Source of the DNA: Anastrepha obliqua
Lineage: Eukaryota; Arthropoda; Insecta; Diptera; Tephritidae
Direction of reading: 5' to 3'
DNA length: 64,000 nt
Assembly (NCBI RefSeq): GCF_027943255.1
Contig: NC_072892.1
Coordinates: 23,645,792-23,709,791 of the forward strand
The position numbers were made by a program, and so were the translations under genes. Shown here one piece after another: positions 43,801 through 55,789 of this stretch. A model generated the notes under the pieces. That model worked only from the letters and a program-made list of their open reading frames with translations. It was not told the origin of the DNA and searched no databases. Within the stretch, counting starts at the first letter, position 1, and every line of letters starts with the position of its first letter.

Positions 43801-44458
43801 TTTGTTGATTTGCCTATTAACATTGTCTATTTATAATACAGATACACACTTGTTTGCAACTTCAAAAGTATTTACTTTCACATATATTTAGATTGTTTTT
43901 TATGTAACTTTATTGTAACTTTATACCACTTTTCCTTGAACTGTGTCTGTATAGATGTCGCCGGTTAATATGGATAAATGGATAAAGGTAGAGTCACGCA
44001 AGGTCGAAATTCTTAATACTATACGTATTTATGTATATATTTTATTAATGTAAAGTTTTGTATGTATATATGTATGTATGTATATATATTTATATGTATG
44101 TAATAATAAAGAAAAATTTTTCTAATTCCATAAAATTAATCTATAGTGTAAAATTGCCGTTGTAGGCGGATCAAATGAATGATTAATCAAATAAGTAAAG
44201 GCAACAAAAAATAAACAATAACAAAAAAGCAAAATATTGTAAGTCATTTCTTAAATAAATAGAAAAAAAAACATTTTATGATAAAAATTGCAGCAAATGT
44301 TAGCGAACATAGCCGATTTTGTGTTCATACAAATGTTCCTTGCTGTTGTGGTTATTGCGGCTGTTACATCGTCGTCCTCATGCTCATCATCGAGGCCAGC
44401 AATAGTTTTATATTGCAAAGGGCACAGCCCTCATTTTGTTGTTTTGTGGTGTTGGTGC
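40839..44458. other. no gene found; includes presumed 3' UTR of the Glut4EF-like gene
   Basis: AT-rich with TATG microsatellites (41930-41960, 44040-44100). The right part lies downstream of a minus-strand gene, so some of it is probably its 3' UTR; no poly(A) signal was assigned. A short hairpin-repeat copy lies at 42770-42815. Confidence 0.45.
42770..42815 (-). repeat. dispersed hairpin/CAA-tail repeat fragment (antisense)
   Basis: TGTTGTTGTAGCAGCAATGT followed by GAGGAGTGCTGCTGGAATAA. Confidence 0.55.
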
Positions 44459-45052
44459 TTAAGGAAAGTATTCTGTTGGCAGAGACGTTCGCATACAGGC
44501 GTCCGGTTCAGCGCTTGAGGCAGCAATGGTCAGCAAATGATTGTTATTAGTGCTGTTGCTGTTATTGGCAGTTGCAACAACTTTCATTTGTTGCTGTTGT
44601 AATTTACTCTCTACATCCGTGTTTATATCATAGTTATGGTTGCTAGACAGCGGAGTATGGACAATATTGCTGCCATTGGCAGTGTTGTGGTGGTTGTTGT
44701 TGTTGCTAGCAGAAATTTTACTTAAATTATTTGGTGGCTTTACAATAACGGAGGTGGCCACGGCAGTTGCTGGTGCGGAAGCTGCCAAATACTTGTATTT
44801 GTGGGTAGCATTTCTGTTGCTGTTATGGCCAATATTATAGTTGTTGCTTGTTCGCTTGTACTTTGTATTTGAATAGTTTGACGCAACCAGCATCTCTGTG
44901 TTCCCAGGGTCCATTTTATGCATTGATAATGACTTTGATTTCGCTCTCGCTGCCAGTTCTGTCGTTGTTGTCGAAATCATTTTCGCTGTTCCTATCGCTG
45001 TCGGTGTCGCCGTCGCCGCCGTTTCCGCCGCCGCCGACGTTTTGGGCCTTTT
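44459..45052 (-). CDS. candidate translational readthrough extension of the Glut4EF-like protein
   Basis: Directly after the UGA at 45053-45055 and in the same frame, 197 codons stay open to the stop at 44459-44461. The stretch starts KRPKTSAAAETAATATPTAI and continues with Ser/Thr/Asn-rich, poly-Asn, His and poly-Gln segments of the type common in dipteran regulatory proteins. It is clearly more GC-rich and codon-like than normal 3' UTR. The stop context is UGA-A. Readthrough is known to be frequent in flies, preferentially at UGA. Alternatives are a chance open stretch in 3' UTR, or splicing around the stop. Confidence 0.45.
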   Translation of the reverse strand, partial: KRPKTSAAAETAATATPTAIGTAKMISTTTTELAARAKSKSLSMHKMDPGNTEMLVASNYSNTKYKRTSNNYNIGHNSNRNATHKYKYLAASAPATAVATSVIVKPPNNLSKISASNNNNHHNTANGSNIVHTPLSSNHNYDINTDVESKLQQQQMKVVATANNSNSTNNNHLLTIAASSAEPDACMRTSLPTEYFP

Positions 45053-45989
45053 TCAGTCACCGAATCGGCTGCATGCTTTCTTCCACCTGCACTGGGTGCA
45101 CCATTGATCACGGCGTTCCATACCATATACTTTACGGCATTTTTTGTTCTCGCCTCGAGTTCGTCTATTTGGTGAGTTCGGTGAGTGTTTAGTTGTCGTG
45201 GCGGCAGCTACATGTTGTGAATGCTGTTGCTGGTTATGATGAGACGTCTGTTGATGATGTTGTGGATTATGGTTTACGTGGGCTGTAGGGAGTGTCACTA
45301 TAGTTCCGGCAGCGCTGGAGTGCGTCGTTTGTTGGTGGCCATGAATGTGCTGTAGTTGCTGTTGCGGTTGTGGTTGTTGCTGCTGATTGCTTGGATAATT
45401 TGGCGTAATAGTTACTGCCGGTACTTGGTGTTGCTGTTGCTGACTGTGATGAGCACCACTATGATGTGCCGTCACCGTGACATTTTGTTGGGACAATTGC
45501 TGAAGCATATTGTTGGCACTGCTATTGTTGTGTACGATGGAACTGCTTTGATTGTTACATGCGTTGCCATTGGCGCTGCTATTGCCATTACTGCTAATGC
45601 ACGCATTCGGACTGCTGCTGTAATTATGATGGTACGTTGGCGATGGATATGGCGCGGTCGACTGGGACGGACGTGGCGATGATCGAGCGTGTTTAATATA
45701 CTGTGGCTGCGGCTGCTGTTGAAGTTGCTGACTTGAGTTTGTTGTCACCGCTGAAGTGGCGGTTTGCGGAGCTAATACTACCGGTACTGAGGATGACTGC
45801 CAGTAGTTGTGGTGAGTTAGCGATGAAGTCGATATGCAATTGTTCTGCATTTGATGGTTATTTTGGCTGTTGCTACTATTGCTATTTGTAATAAAAGTGC
45901 CGCCGTGAAATACCGTCTTTCCGTTTATTAGATTTTGACCCTGACTTTGTTGAAGCTGTTGCTGTTGCTGTTGATTGACACGTCCTTGC
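45053..45989 (-). CDS. Glut4EF: Glut4EF/ZNF395-type zinc-finger protein, last coding exon
   Basis: Acceptor TTCTCTCACAG, phase 2 entry (AA|G); 312 codons including the UGA. It is rich in Gln, His, Ser and Asn, with several poly-Q runs, and ends in the family's C-terminal signature [32 protein letters not shown]: the conserved cysteine-rich element that gives sequence-specific DNA binding in ZNF395/ZNF704/SLC2A4RG. The family proteins are nuclear transcription factors. The stop right after the signature matches the vertebrate C-terminus, so UGA is the expected stop. Confidence 0.9.
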
Positions 45990-46332
45990 CTGTGAGAGAA
46001 TGAAACCAATGTCATTATTTGTTTACCATTGAACGTGCGATTAAGTGAGGTTATGTTGTTTATTATACGTTCTGAGCCAATTGATAAAAGATTTGCAAAG
46101 TTAAATATCGCACGCTAACCTCTAAAGCGACTCAACACTAAATACATCTAATTTTAGGCCGATCATATATACATACATATATTATAGGGTTTTATTACTA
46201 CTTCATGACATTTTTTTCTATAGATCAGTTGCAACATAAATATGTCCGCGCTTCTTTATAAGTTTAATGTGCGGCACACGCATATTCCTATTACACATTA
46301 GTGTATCTACTTTCGCAATATAGAAAACTCAC

Positions 46333-46542
46333 TTATAATTTCCCACTATTTTTCTTTGGTATTCAGGATCTTCGTGTGGTGGCCGTGCCATGTCGCGGTG
46401 GCTGAGTGTGGGAGGTGATGTAGGGCTTGGTGTTTTACTATCTTCCTCCTCGTCTTCAATTTCCGTATAGTAGAATTCCTCCTCATGGTCATTTTCGCTG
46501 CATGATTCATCGTAATCTGCGGAGCGACGCGCTTTTTTATTA
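46333..46542 (-). CDS. Glut4EF: Glut4EF-like internal exon
   Basis: 210 bases, acceptor ...TTATTTAAAG and donor GTGAGT. Reading NKKARRSADYDESCSENDHE, then an acidic EEEFYYTEIEDEEED segment and SPPTLSHRDMARPPHEDPEY, QRKIVGNYK. The acidic FYYTE and TLSH.DMARPPHEDPEYQ motif is characteristic of the family. Splice phases agree with both neighbours (GG|T before, AA|G after), which strongly supports the model although the acceptor has a weak pyrimidine tract. Confidence 0.9.
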
Positions 46543-46915
46543 CTTTAAATAAATAAAAAACATATATGTGTGATATATTAATTAATATATTTTTTCCTTT
46601 TTCAAATTGTATGGTTATTTTTGTCACTGTTGAAGCAATGCTAAAAATCTATTACAAAACTATGCAACCCTTCTTTTCAATGGCGAGCACGAGCACGTGT
46701 GCTAAAAAGAGATGACAAGATGTGTATGAAAGCAAAGAACGGATGTAGTAGAACAGCTCCGCAGGTATCGTTGCACCAACGGTGAGGAATGAAATGACGC
46801 GATTCTTGATTGCTGGCATTCGTGTAGTTGATTTGTGGCCGTGTGGTGCTGTTGTCAAAGTGAAGTTCTTATTTTTTGCAAATATATTGTAGTAAGGAAT
46901 AAATATATAATGCAA

Positions 46916-47576
46916 ATTAATGCTAATAAAATCATTTCAGGATATTAAAAACTTCTTGAAGTATTCTGAAAGAAGGGGAAGGTGGTTCATGTTAAAATAA
47001 TTGCTGGCAATTTAATAAGAGTAATCTAAAACGTGTTCGCAACAAAGAAACCTCAAGCGAAGAAGAAGAAGACAAAACGGCATTAATCGAAAGACGCCCG
47101 ACAAGCGGTGGAAGTAGCAAACAAAGCGAATCAATAGTAAATTGACAAAGGAATAATCCATTGGAAATAATAATAAAACCAATTTGTCGCGCGTTTGTTG
47201 TGAATTTTATGGAGAAATATTAAGTAATTTGCCAGCGAAAACATTAACTCTAACCCCGGACTAAATACATTAGTACGAAAATCTACTGCACTTATTAATA
47301 TTAAAGGAACATTTCGTTAAGAATCAAGTATATATTCGAGTAATTGCATCGGTTTACTGTGAACTCTTTTCTCTGGTTTTAGAGCTCTGCAGGAGTGTAA
47401 ATGCAATATATAATCAACCTAGCTCAAAAGCATATATTTGGTGGAATACATCCAAAAGCACGCTTGTTAGGTAATAAATTCGTCAAAGCCAGTAAAGTCA
47501 ATTACTAGTAGGCAAGGAAAGACATTTTAAGCATCATTAAGCAAAGAAGTATAAGCGGCTGTGTTTAAGAGTAAAG
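46916..47576 (+). promoter_or_regulatory. presumed Art4 promoter and 5' UTR
   Basis: Purine-rich sequence upstream of the start codon. No TATA box was found; the transcription start cannot be placed from sequence alone. Confidence 0.4.
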
Positions 47577-49633
47577 ATGTCAACTAATATCAATAACGTT
47601 GTTCATGAACGAGTTGAACGCAATAATTCCTCTTCATCCCTGTGTACATTGAATAGCAGCGGTCATAGTAAACACAACAGTGGGGTATTTACAGTATCTA
47701 ACGTTTGTGGTACCAGCGGTGGCGGCAACGGGGGTCTTAGTGCAGACGGCACTTGCAGCTTTAATGGAGTAGTAATTAGCGAAGTTGTAGATGAGACGAA
47801 TCTTAAATTTAGTTGCAAGTATAAGAACAGTTGCAGTTTGCTATGCATTTATGATCCTCAAGGAGTGCTGTTAAAAATTACTCTAGGTTAGTATGAGAAG
47901 TTGTTCGAATGTCAAAAACAAAAAAAATTATTATAAAAATGATTTTCTCTAAATATATTAAATTCCTTGAATTTTTTAGATAACGACACTTCGAATGTCC
48001 TTAAAGAGTATTTGCTTACTTATGATACGGATGCCGCCCAAATAGGCCGTCAAACCTATGCGCTTTCTCTGGATAGCGACAACTTGGTTTTTCGCTTTAC
48101 ATCTGTCTATGGTAAGTCAATTTAAATAAATGATAACCTTATATGTCAAGCTGTCAATCTATTTCGTTTTGCAGAACAGCAACGGTTTCGAAAACTAGTC
48201 GATAGCGTAAAACATCTTCGACCAAAATCAGTATTTTCACAACGAACTGAAGAGTCTTCCGCTTCACAGTATTTCCAATTTTATGGCTATTTATCGCAGC
48301 AGCAGAATATGATGCAAGATTACGTTCGAACGAGCACATACCAGCGCGCCATACTTGGGAATTCCATTGACTTTCACGTAAGATCTTATTGCATTTTGAT
48401 GTTTGTACGCCAATAATAACTTTACGCTTGTACAGAACAAAATAGTGTTGGACGTTGGAGCTGGATCAGGAATTCTGTCGTTCTTTGCTGTTCAAGCGGG
48501 AGCTGCGAAAGTCTACGCTATTGAAGCATCTAATATGGCACAATACGCACAGCAATTGGTAGATTCAAACAATGTCCAAGATAAAATTTTTGTGATGCCC
48601 GGTAAAATAGAAGAAATAGATATTCCTGAAATGGTTGATGTAATTATATCAGAGCCAATGGGATATATGCTCTATAACGAACGCATGCTGGAAACGTATT
48701 TGCATGCCAGAAAGTGGCTGAAACCGAACGGCAAAATGTTTCCTACCCACGGTGACTTGCACATTGCCCCATTCTCTGATGAATCACTCTATTCGGAACA
48801 GTACAATAAAGCCAACTTTTGGTATCAGTCTGCGTTCCATGGGGTCGATTTAACTACGCTTCATAAAGAAGGAATGAAGGAGTACTTTCGACAGCCTATT
48901 GTCGATACGTTTGACATACGCATTTGCATGGCAAAATCTGTACGCCACGTTTGTGACTTTCTCCGTGATAATGAGAATGACTTACACAATATAGGTATGC
49001 AGACTATAAAGAATGCTGCTGTACTACCAAATATTTAATTTCATTTGCTGCTCATTTTCAGATATACCACTCCAGTTTCATATTTTGCAAACCGGCATCT
49101 GCCATGGACTCGCTTTTTGGTTTGATGTTGAGTTTTGTGGCTCTAGCCAGCAGGTTTGGCTTTCCACGTCGCCAACAGCACCACTGACTCACTGGTATCA
49201 AGTTCGTTGTCTATTGCCCATGCCGATTTTTATTAAACAAGGCCAACTTTTAACCGGGCGTGTGTTGCTTGAAGCTAATCGACGACAATCTTATGATGTG
49301 ACGATTGACTTACATATAGAAGGAACATTGATATCCTCAAGCAATACGTTGGATTTGAAAAATCCTTACTTTAGATACACAGGTGCACCGGTGCAGGCAC
49401 CACCAGGAACTAGCACCCAAAGCCCTTCTGAGCAATACTGGTCACAATTAGACACCACCCAGGGAACTCGAAGTGGTAAGTTTTTGCGCTTATAAGTGTG
49501 TTTTGCTTGTTTTTGTTTTTGCTAATAACACTGAATTATTTTAGCAAGCAATTTACCGAATGGCATAACTGTTAATGGACTTTCGGAAACTTCAATGGAC
49601 ATCACACACACGCTTATGAATCCTCACAACTAA
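47577..49633 (+). CDS. Art4: CARM1 / Art4 histone-arginine methyltransferase (complete, six exons)
   Basis: Type I protein arginine methyltransferase that uses S-adenosylmethionine to dimethylate arginines of histone H3 and coactivators in the nucleus. Coding exons: 47577-47886, 47980-48111, 48175-48377, 48436-48994, 49062-49475, 49545-49633, all with GT-AG borders and matching phases; total 568 residues, slightly longer than the Drosophila protein. Residues about 60-180 form the PH-like N-terminal domain. Motif [15 protein letters not shown] at 219-232 binds the cofactor. The double-E loop [11 protein letters not shown] has E288 and E297, and the THW loop is at 444-446. The C-terminal tail is Ser/Thr/Pro-rich, ending MNPHN. 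A Ser/Gly-rich N-terminus (residues 15-60) is variable. All catalytic elements are present. Confidence 0.97.
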
Positions 49634-51370
49634 ATTAAGTAGTTCAAGGCACTTTCGAATTGTGTAAAAACATGGTCAATTTTTTATTGAAACTATTCGA
49701 TTCTGGCTACACGACCATCCGGAAAAGATAACATTTAAATGTCAAGGTGAAATCGTTTAAAACCAATATTTATTTATTTTTTTTGATTATTAATAGATTT
49801 AATGCTCGTTTGGATTTGGTACACACACAAACACAAATGATTTTAAAGAAATGGACGAAGATAGAGTACTTTTTTTTAAATCAGTGATTTTGTGGTGCGT
49901 GGTGGTTTTCGCCAGAATGTATTTGTAAGAAAAGAATTTATTTAACCTCGAAATGTTTTTTTTTGTAAATTAGTACAGACGGCTATACAGAATACACATA
50001 TACAAATGACTCACTCATATACACATATGTTTTAAGTGCAAACTGATAATACACCAACATACAGAAACCGTAACTAGTAATAGGAAGCTATTGAAGCGAG
50101 TGGCACTGTAAGCTAAACTTTAAGAAACAATCATGGCAGACTAACAATGTATAGATGTTGTGTTTCTTTAGTAGTAAACATACAGTAAATAGAATGTGTA
50201 TTGAATAATTTAAATTTAAATATAACAATAAACCACGTAGCTTAAGTGCAAAAAACGGAGTAACGCGATTGTATTCACGAAGCAATGCAATTTTCAAGAT
50301 GTTTTACTGTATAACCAAGAGAAATGTTTTATTACCCCAGATATATACATATAAAACGCTTGGCAAGCCTGCTTATACATATACTGATTTACAGTTACAA
50401 TAGAAGAGAAGTAAACATTATTGTCAAAGTCAAACTGATTAGCGAAAACAAAAAAACAAAAGCATTTACCTTACGTCTAACAAATATCGAGACTGCAGCC
50501 GTTCAGGTCTTGCATTTGAAGTGTAACTTAATTTCTTAAATTCACTTTAGTACCCTTTGCTGTACTCCTATCGTTTGCTAGTTACGCTTGGCATTCAAAT
50601 TAACTTATTTATATGAAATCGAAGTATGTTACTTTACATTAAGCCTATCCATAAGTTTCGATTAGTTAGATTTTTAATTTTGTGTAAGACTAAAGTGGAA
50701 GCCAATTTTTGTGCTTTTTGTATTTAGTATTTAGTTATACATATTACCACTAAATACATAAACGCGTATTAACTGTACTCCTTAATGTAGGCTGTAGTTC
50801 ATAGTTCCTAGTTATAAGCGTTGTAAGCATCTACATCCATTTAATATAAATATAAATATTAAGAACGCCAGCGGGCTCTCGTTTTCTAGCATGCGACTTG
50901 TCGCAATGTTGTGCTTGCTGAAATTTATGATATTTGCCACTATTTATGTATTTATGCAATGCAAACCTCTTTCATATCGTTTGAACGAATTAAAATAACT
51001 TGTATACTGTTCCTTTCACCCTTTTTTGTTAGCAGTAGGCATTTCTATTTCTCCGTCTCTTATTATAGAACGTCGTCCTAATTTTTAGTTACGTTTAATT
51101 AAGGAGATTATTATGTTAATTTTCTAACGGGAGCAAAACGACATCTTGAGCAACACATTTACTATTTAAATATAGATATAAATATTGTATCCAAATGTTA
51201 AAAGTACATTATTTTATTTTGATTGTCATTGCATTAAGTGGTGGATGCAATTTCGCAATCTAGTTAGACATTTCATTTGTTTGCAAAAGCTGAAGTTATA
51301 TTATTGTATAACCATTTGATGTAAAAGTATATGATAGAGGATGATATTGAAGAATAAAGTTCGCTTCGTA
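49634..51370 (+). other. Art4 3' UTR
   Basis: AT-rich sequence after the TAA. AATAAA occurs at 50227 and at 51353-51358; the latter may be the distal poly(A) signal. The real cleavage site is unknown. Confidence 0.5.
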
Positions 51371-52582
51371 TTAGTGTGTAGAGTTAAAAAATATATACCT
51401 AAAATTATAACGCGGAAATAGATCTGTATGAAAAAACAAAATCAATTAATGTGTGTCATTTTTTGGGTATGTTGCTGGAGATTTTTAAATGCATATTAAG
51501 CAACTTGCGCCTACTTATGCTTAAAAAAAAACAACAAAAACAAAATTGAAACGCTTGTTATCTTTCGATTTGTAATTTAGGGCAATGCCTATTAAAAACG
51601 GTAGCTTCCTGAAGTGCAAGACAAGGGTAGGAAACCTTGGCCTCCAAATAAATACAAATGTGCATCTGTATGTGCGTAACACTCGCCGTCACGAATGCTC
51701 ATCACAAATACGAGTGCACTCGTTTGCGCAAATACTTGGCTAATCATATAGAGCCGTTGTTGGTGATTTGCCATTTTTCATATTAGGCACATTTTAGGTA
51801 CATAATAAAACATGTAGCCATGGTGCAACTATATACTATATATATGCATGGGTATGTACATACATAGGTATGTGTACCTGGCCCAGATTTTCACATCAGC
51901 GCAAATGAATCTAAATGTAGAAACGAGTCGAGAGATAGACGAATGACAAAGAATTCGCCTCTGCAGTTGTTCTTGTTGTTGCTGTTGCCGTTGCCGCTGA
52001 CGCTGCTGTCGGTGGTTGTGGTGGTCGTGATGGCGGTGCCATCGATGTGCTTGTGAATTGCAACGACTGTGGCGCGCATTTGCCCACTTGTGCCATTTAG
52101 CTTGCACTTTGCTTGGCTCACTGTGTCAAGGTGATTGGCGTGAGTGTTTCCTTGGTTAAAGTTAGCAGCGAAAAAACGACGTTCACATTTACTCAAGGAC
52201 TTTTCATTTGTAACAGTTTTTCCTCCCAACTGCTTTTATTTACCAAAACTTAAATTGGAAACTAAATTAGTGTATTTTTTAAAATGCTTATCACTTTAGA
52301 TATAACTATTGCAGGAATTTTTCTAAGATTGAAAGATCGGCTATTAATTTAGAGATGTCTAAATGCAGTAGATTTCGATAATTTAAAATTTTTTCAACAT
52401 GAAATGCTGATGTTGCAACAGTGAAAAAGTTTCTCAACAAATTTTTGCGAATTACAGTAAATTCTGAATCGTCTGCTGCGACGATGAGTGGATTTGTAGG
52501 GCTAAACTATTAGTTGATGCGTCAACAACACGTCTTAGTAAGTGAAGATAAGTGGTCCAAATAAATTTGACGAAGCCGAAAA
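51371..52582. other. intronic, no supported exon
   Basis: A GC-rich minus-strand open stretch (51891-52229) with poly-Thr, Asn and Gly-Asn repeats could be an alternative first exon but has no recognisable domain. Confidence 0.35.
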
Positions 52583-52705
52583 GGTTTCCATGACAGTAGG
52601 TTCTACGTTACCGGAACGACTTGGATTTACTCTATATCCGGCCAAGGACTGCCACTCTATAGCAGCACTGCCCGTTGATGTATGCGGAATGTTAATCTTA
52701 AAGAG
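52583..52705 (+). repeat. dispersed hairpin/CAA-tail repeat (decayed)
   Basis: GTTTCCATGACAGTAGGTTCTACGTTACC, then CGGCCAAGGACTGCCACTC and GCAGCACTGCC; same family as 11484. Confidence 0.65.
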
Positions 52706-53007
52706 GGGAGGCATACACATTTAAATGGACAGGGAGTGATAGTATGTGCCACGTCGTATGCACTACCGGTAAATGCCTTCACAACGACTTCTGCCGTATA
52801 GCAGTAAAATACAGTAGCAAATTAAAACCTGATCTGCAGATGCTTTTTCGCTCTTGTTTCGAGTTCACTATCTTGTAAATATCGCAATAAACCAAGGGAG
52901 ATTAGTTGGCACCAAACCATGCGAGGTCGAGGTGCAAACCTCCAATAAATCTAAATCTAATCCAAATTTCGTAATGGATCTATGTGCTTCCTAAGAAAAT
53001 ATAAAAA

Positions 53008-53272
53008 TATATATGTATATATAATTGTCACTTAGATCCTTTTTGGGTGTTTGGGCGAGCTCCTTCTCCTATTTGCGTACTGTGTCTCCATGTTGTTCAC
53101 CAAATAGAAGGGCCTACAGTGTCATGTGGCCTTCGAACGGCAGATGGTTTTTGTGAGGATCTGGCAGCAATTCATTCGGAGGTTTGCCATTGCTTGCCGA
53201 GGGGCCACCGCTATTAGAGAAAACCTTTTCTATCATCTTGTGCTTCATACCCGCCACGGGTTTTGAATCTGA
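53008..53272 (-). repeat. SINE copy (antisense) with short TA tail
   Basis: TATATATAATTG, TTTTTGGGTGTTTGGGCGAG, TTCGAACGGCAG, GGTTTGCCATTGCTTGCCG, GGGGCCACCGCTATTAGAG, and the decayed head ACGGGTTTTGAATCTGAG. Confidence 0.85.
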
Positions 53273-53319
53273 GTCTTACTAAATGTCTATGTAGTTGTAT
53301 AAAACCAAGGCACACTTAC

Positions 53320-53417
53320 CCTAAATGAACATTCCTTATGTGTCTCTCGATCTTCTTGGGTGTGTGCTCTATGTGTTTGCAGCCTTTCCAGGTACATCTG
53401 AATCTGGATTTGTTTGT
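53320..53417 (-). CDS. Glut4EF: Glut4EF-like C2H2 zinc-finger exon
   Basis: 98 bases between acceptor TTCTCTTTACAG and donor GTAAGT. Reads TNKSRFRCTWKGCKHIEHTP, KKIERHIRNVHLG: one C2H2 finger with C-x4-C and H-x4-H spacing, preceding the acidic segment exactly as in ZNF395-type proteins. Phase 0 in and phase 2 out; the two last bases join the T at 46542 to make Gly. It was missed by simple ORF length because it encodes only 32 residues. Further 5' exons must lie at higher coordinates, in or beyond this window; none was recognised. Confidence 0.9.
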
Positions 53418-55789
53418 CTGTAAAGAGAAGAAGAATCAAGATTAACAATTGCTTCCCAACGTAAATATTTATAAGAAAATTTAGAATAAAAATTTAAATG
53501 TTTAAAACTTAACGAAATTCATTTCTCCAATTGCATAACTACTAAGCACATATTTATGTAAATATAAGTTTGCCTACTTTTAGGCTGGTATGTCTTATTT
53601 GTCTGTGCCGATCCCGCATTCCTCTTTATTCTCCAAAGCTCGCTCCAAAGCGTTTATGACAATGGGTATTACTCAATGAATTGGTAGTAGAATTCTAATG
53701 TTGATTTCTTAATCGATTTATTACTTGTAATATTCACCGTTGCCATTAATATTTCGATATCAGCATTGCGCGCGCAAACAAGCCGTATAGTCAGCCTACA
53801 AAGGACCGCCAAGAGAAATCTCCAACTGACGGCGTGCCGGTTCTAACTATGAATGTGTTAGTGCGCCATGAGAAAATACCGCTAGCCGGAATGATAACAC
53901 GAAAGGCGATGCAAAAATCGCGACTCCAAAACGAGTCCATCATGTACATTCCTTTGTATATATATATGTATGTAAGTACGTATGTATGTATGTATGTACT
54001 CGTATGTACAGCATGAAAGTGGGTGAGGTTGAAGAGCTGACCAAGTGGTGCGAGGTGACCGATTGCTTCAGACCGATTAGCCGGCAGGGCAAGTTTGGTT
54101 GGGAGGAGTGCAGTGCATGTGCAATATTAATATTTTGGCGTATCCTTGTAACGGTACGTATGTACGCATAAGTTGATAAAAAAGCATGCAGGCATACGAG
54201 GACGAAAACGAAAACGAAAACGGGAACGAGGACAAGTATGCCAAGGAGAAGATTCAACACTAAAACGGCGAATAGCAAGCAGACCGTACATACATACATA
54301 AGCATATATTATATGTATTTTGATGCACATTATTTACGTGCGCCAAATATAATACATAGATCTTTTACTAGGTCAATTGCATTATGGACCATATACAAAT
54401 GTATATACTATATACATATGTATATGCACATATGTACTTATAGGTATATATATTTCTGCATACAACATATATATGTACATATTATATTTGTTTGAAATTA
54501 TTTAAAAGTTGAAAGAAAACTTAAATTTGTGGTCTTCAATTTCGTTTTTAAGTAATAATAAAATTATCCTTTTATGGAAACGCTTTTTTTCCAAATGAGA
54601 AAACCTCCTAAAAAATGTATTATGGTATAGTATTTATTTATGTATGTATCTGCATACAGAAACGTGGAAAACTATTAATGCATCGATATACATACCTATG
54701 CATACAAACATCAAAAGTCAACTCTCTTCATGCCTTTTCTCCCTGACATATATTTTGTCATATGGGCAGATTATGTTCTTACTGATGTATGTATGTATGT
54801 ATTTCTGTATATCCTCTTTTTTCAAATTGATTAGCTTAAGGAGAGTGTGAGCCAGTTATTGGCGGGGAAAAGTGAGGGGTAATATGAGAGGCGAGTGTGA
54901 GTTATGACCCTGGAGCTGTTGAGCATTGATTTCATCTTGATAAGCTCGTGTGGGGTCGTGCTGATGGAATAATCTACTAATATGTGATGTGGTCGGCTGA
55001 TTAATGTCAGTAGTAGCCCCCTAGATTTTTAAGAAATAAACAAGAAGCGTCTTTATTAAAATTTTCTGAAAGTTACATACAATCAAAAATATTTTAAAAT
55101 CAGAATTCAGTGAAAAGTGCGCACAGAAATTGCGTAGTGTGCGTTATGAAGAAAATGTTGACACTAAAAAACAACCTTAATATGAGGAAATTTTTATAAT
55201 AGGGAAATTGGGAAATCTCATCAGATTTTGTGTAATTTAGTGAGCACGTTTAGCTCGAACAATGTTAAAGTTGACGAAATTGTTAGGTGTGGTCAACGCG
55301 TCACGTAAAGACATACCCAGAAAACAATTTGTCACGACGCGGTTTGTCCAGGGTAAGAGCGGCGTGGCTTTAATTTGGTAAAATTAAATCAATGTTTTTT
55401 TCCACTTTCCTCTATTTTGAATTTCAAAGCTCCACTCAATGATTAGCTTTCTCCCTAAACTTTGAATTGCTCTTGACCAAAAGTTGTTTCTCTCTATAAG
55501 AACTTTCGAAAGTTTGTGGGGCAATCTTGTAGCGTCATATTCAAATAAAGTTTTAAAAATGTATTTAAGGTGCAATGTATTTAAATGATAATTCCGAGGG
55601 TTAGTTTCTAAGAAAATACAAAAAGATGGCGTATGTGTGGGGCAGATGAAAAAACCTCTTTAACAAAATATAATTGAATTTTGTCAACTTCTTCGAATAT
55701 CCCAAATTCCCTCAAAGGTAAGTGCAAAATGGAAATAGTTTTTAGCCTCTCACTAGAGCGATAGAGTGTTATGCGGCGCAGGTATGGGG
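53418..55789. other. presumed upstream intron; no exon recognised
   Basis: Contains TATG/CATA microsatellites (53955-54000, 54400-54480) and a purine-rich GAAAAC array at 54205-54230. Confidence 0.45.

Larger units (their letters stand above)
46543..53319 (-). other. Glut4EF-like intron hosting the Art4 gene
   Basis: 6,777-bp GT-AG intron. It contains the complete Art4 gene on the opposite strand plus two decayed repeats. Confidence 0.8.

Noticed and set aside
44278..45891. Long plus-strand open frames opposite the Glut4EF-like exons
   Set aside because: They are antisense translations of CAG/CAA/GCC-rich coding sequence (Leu/Val/Cys runs) with no start context or motif.
46346..46627. 93-codon minus-strand frame overlapping the Glut4EF-like exon
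   Set aside because: Wrong frame; the true exon 46333-46542 is in another frame with correct phases on both sides.
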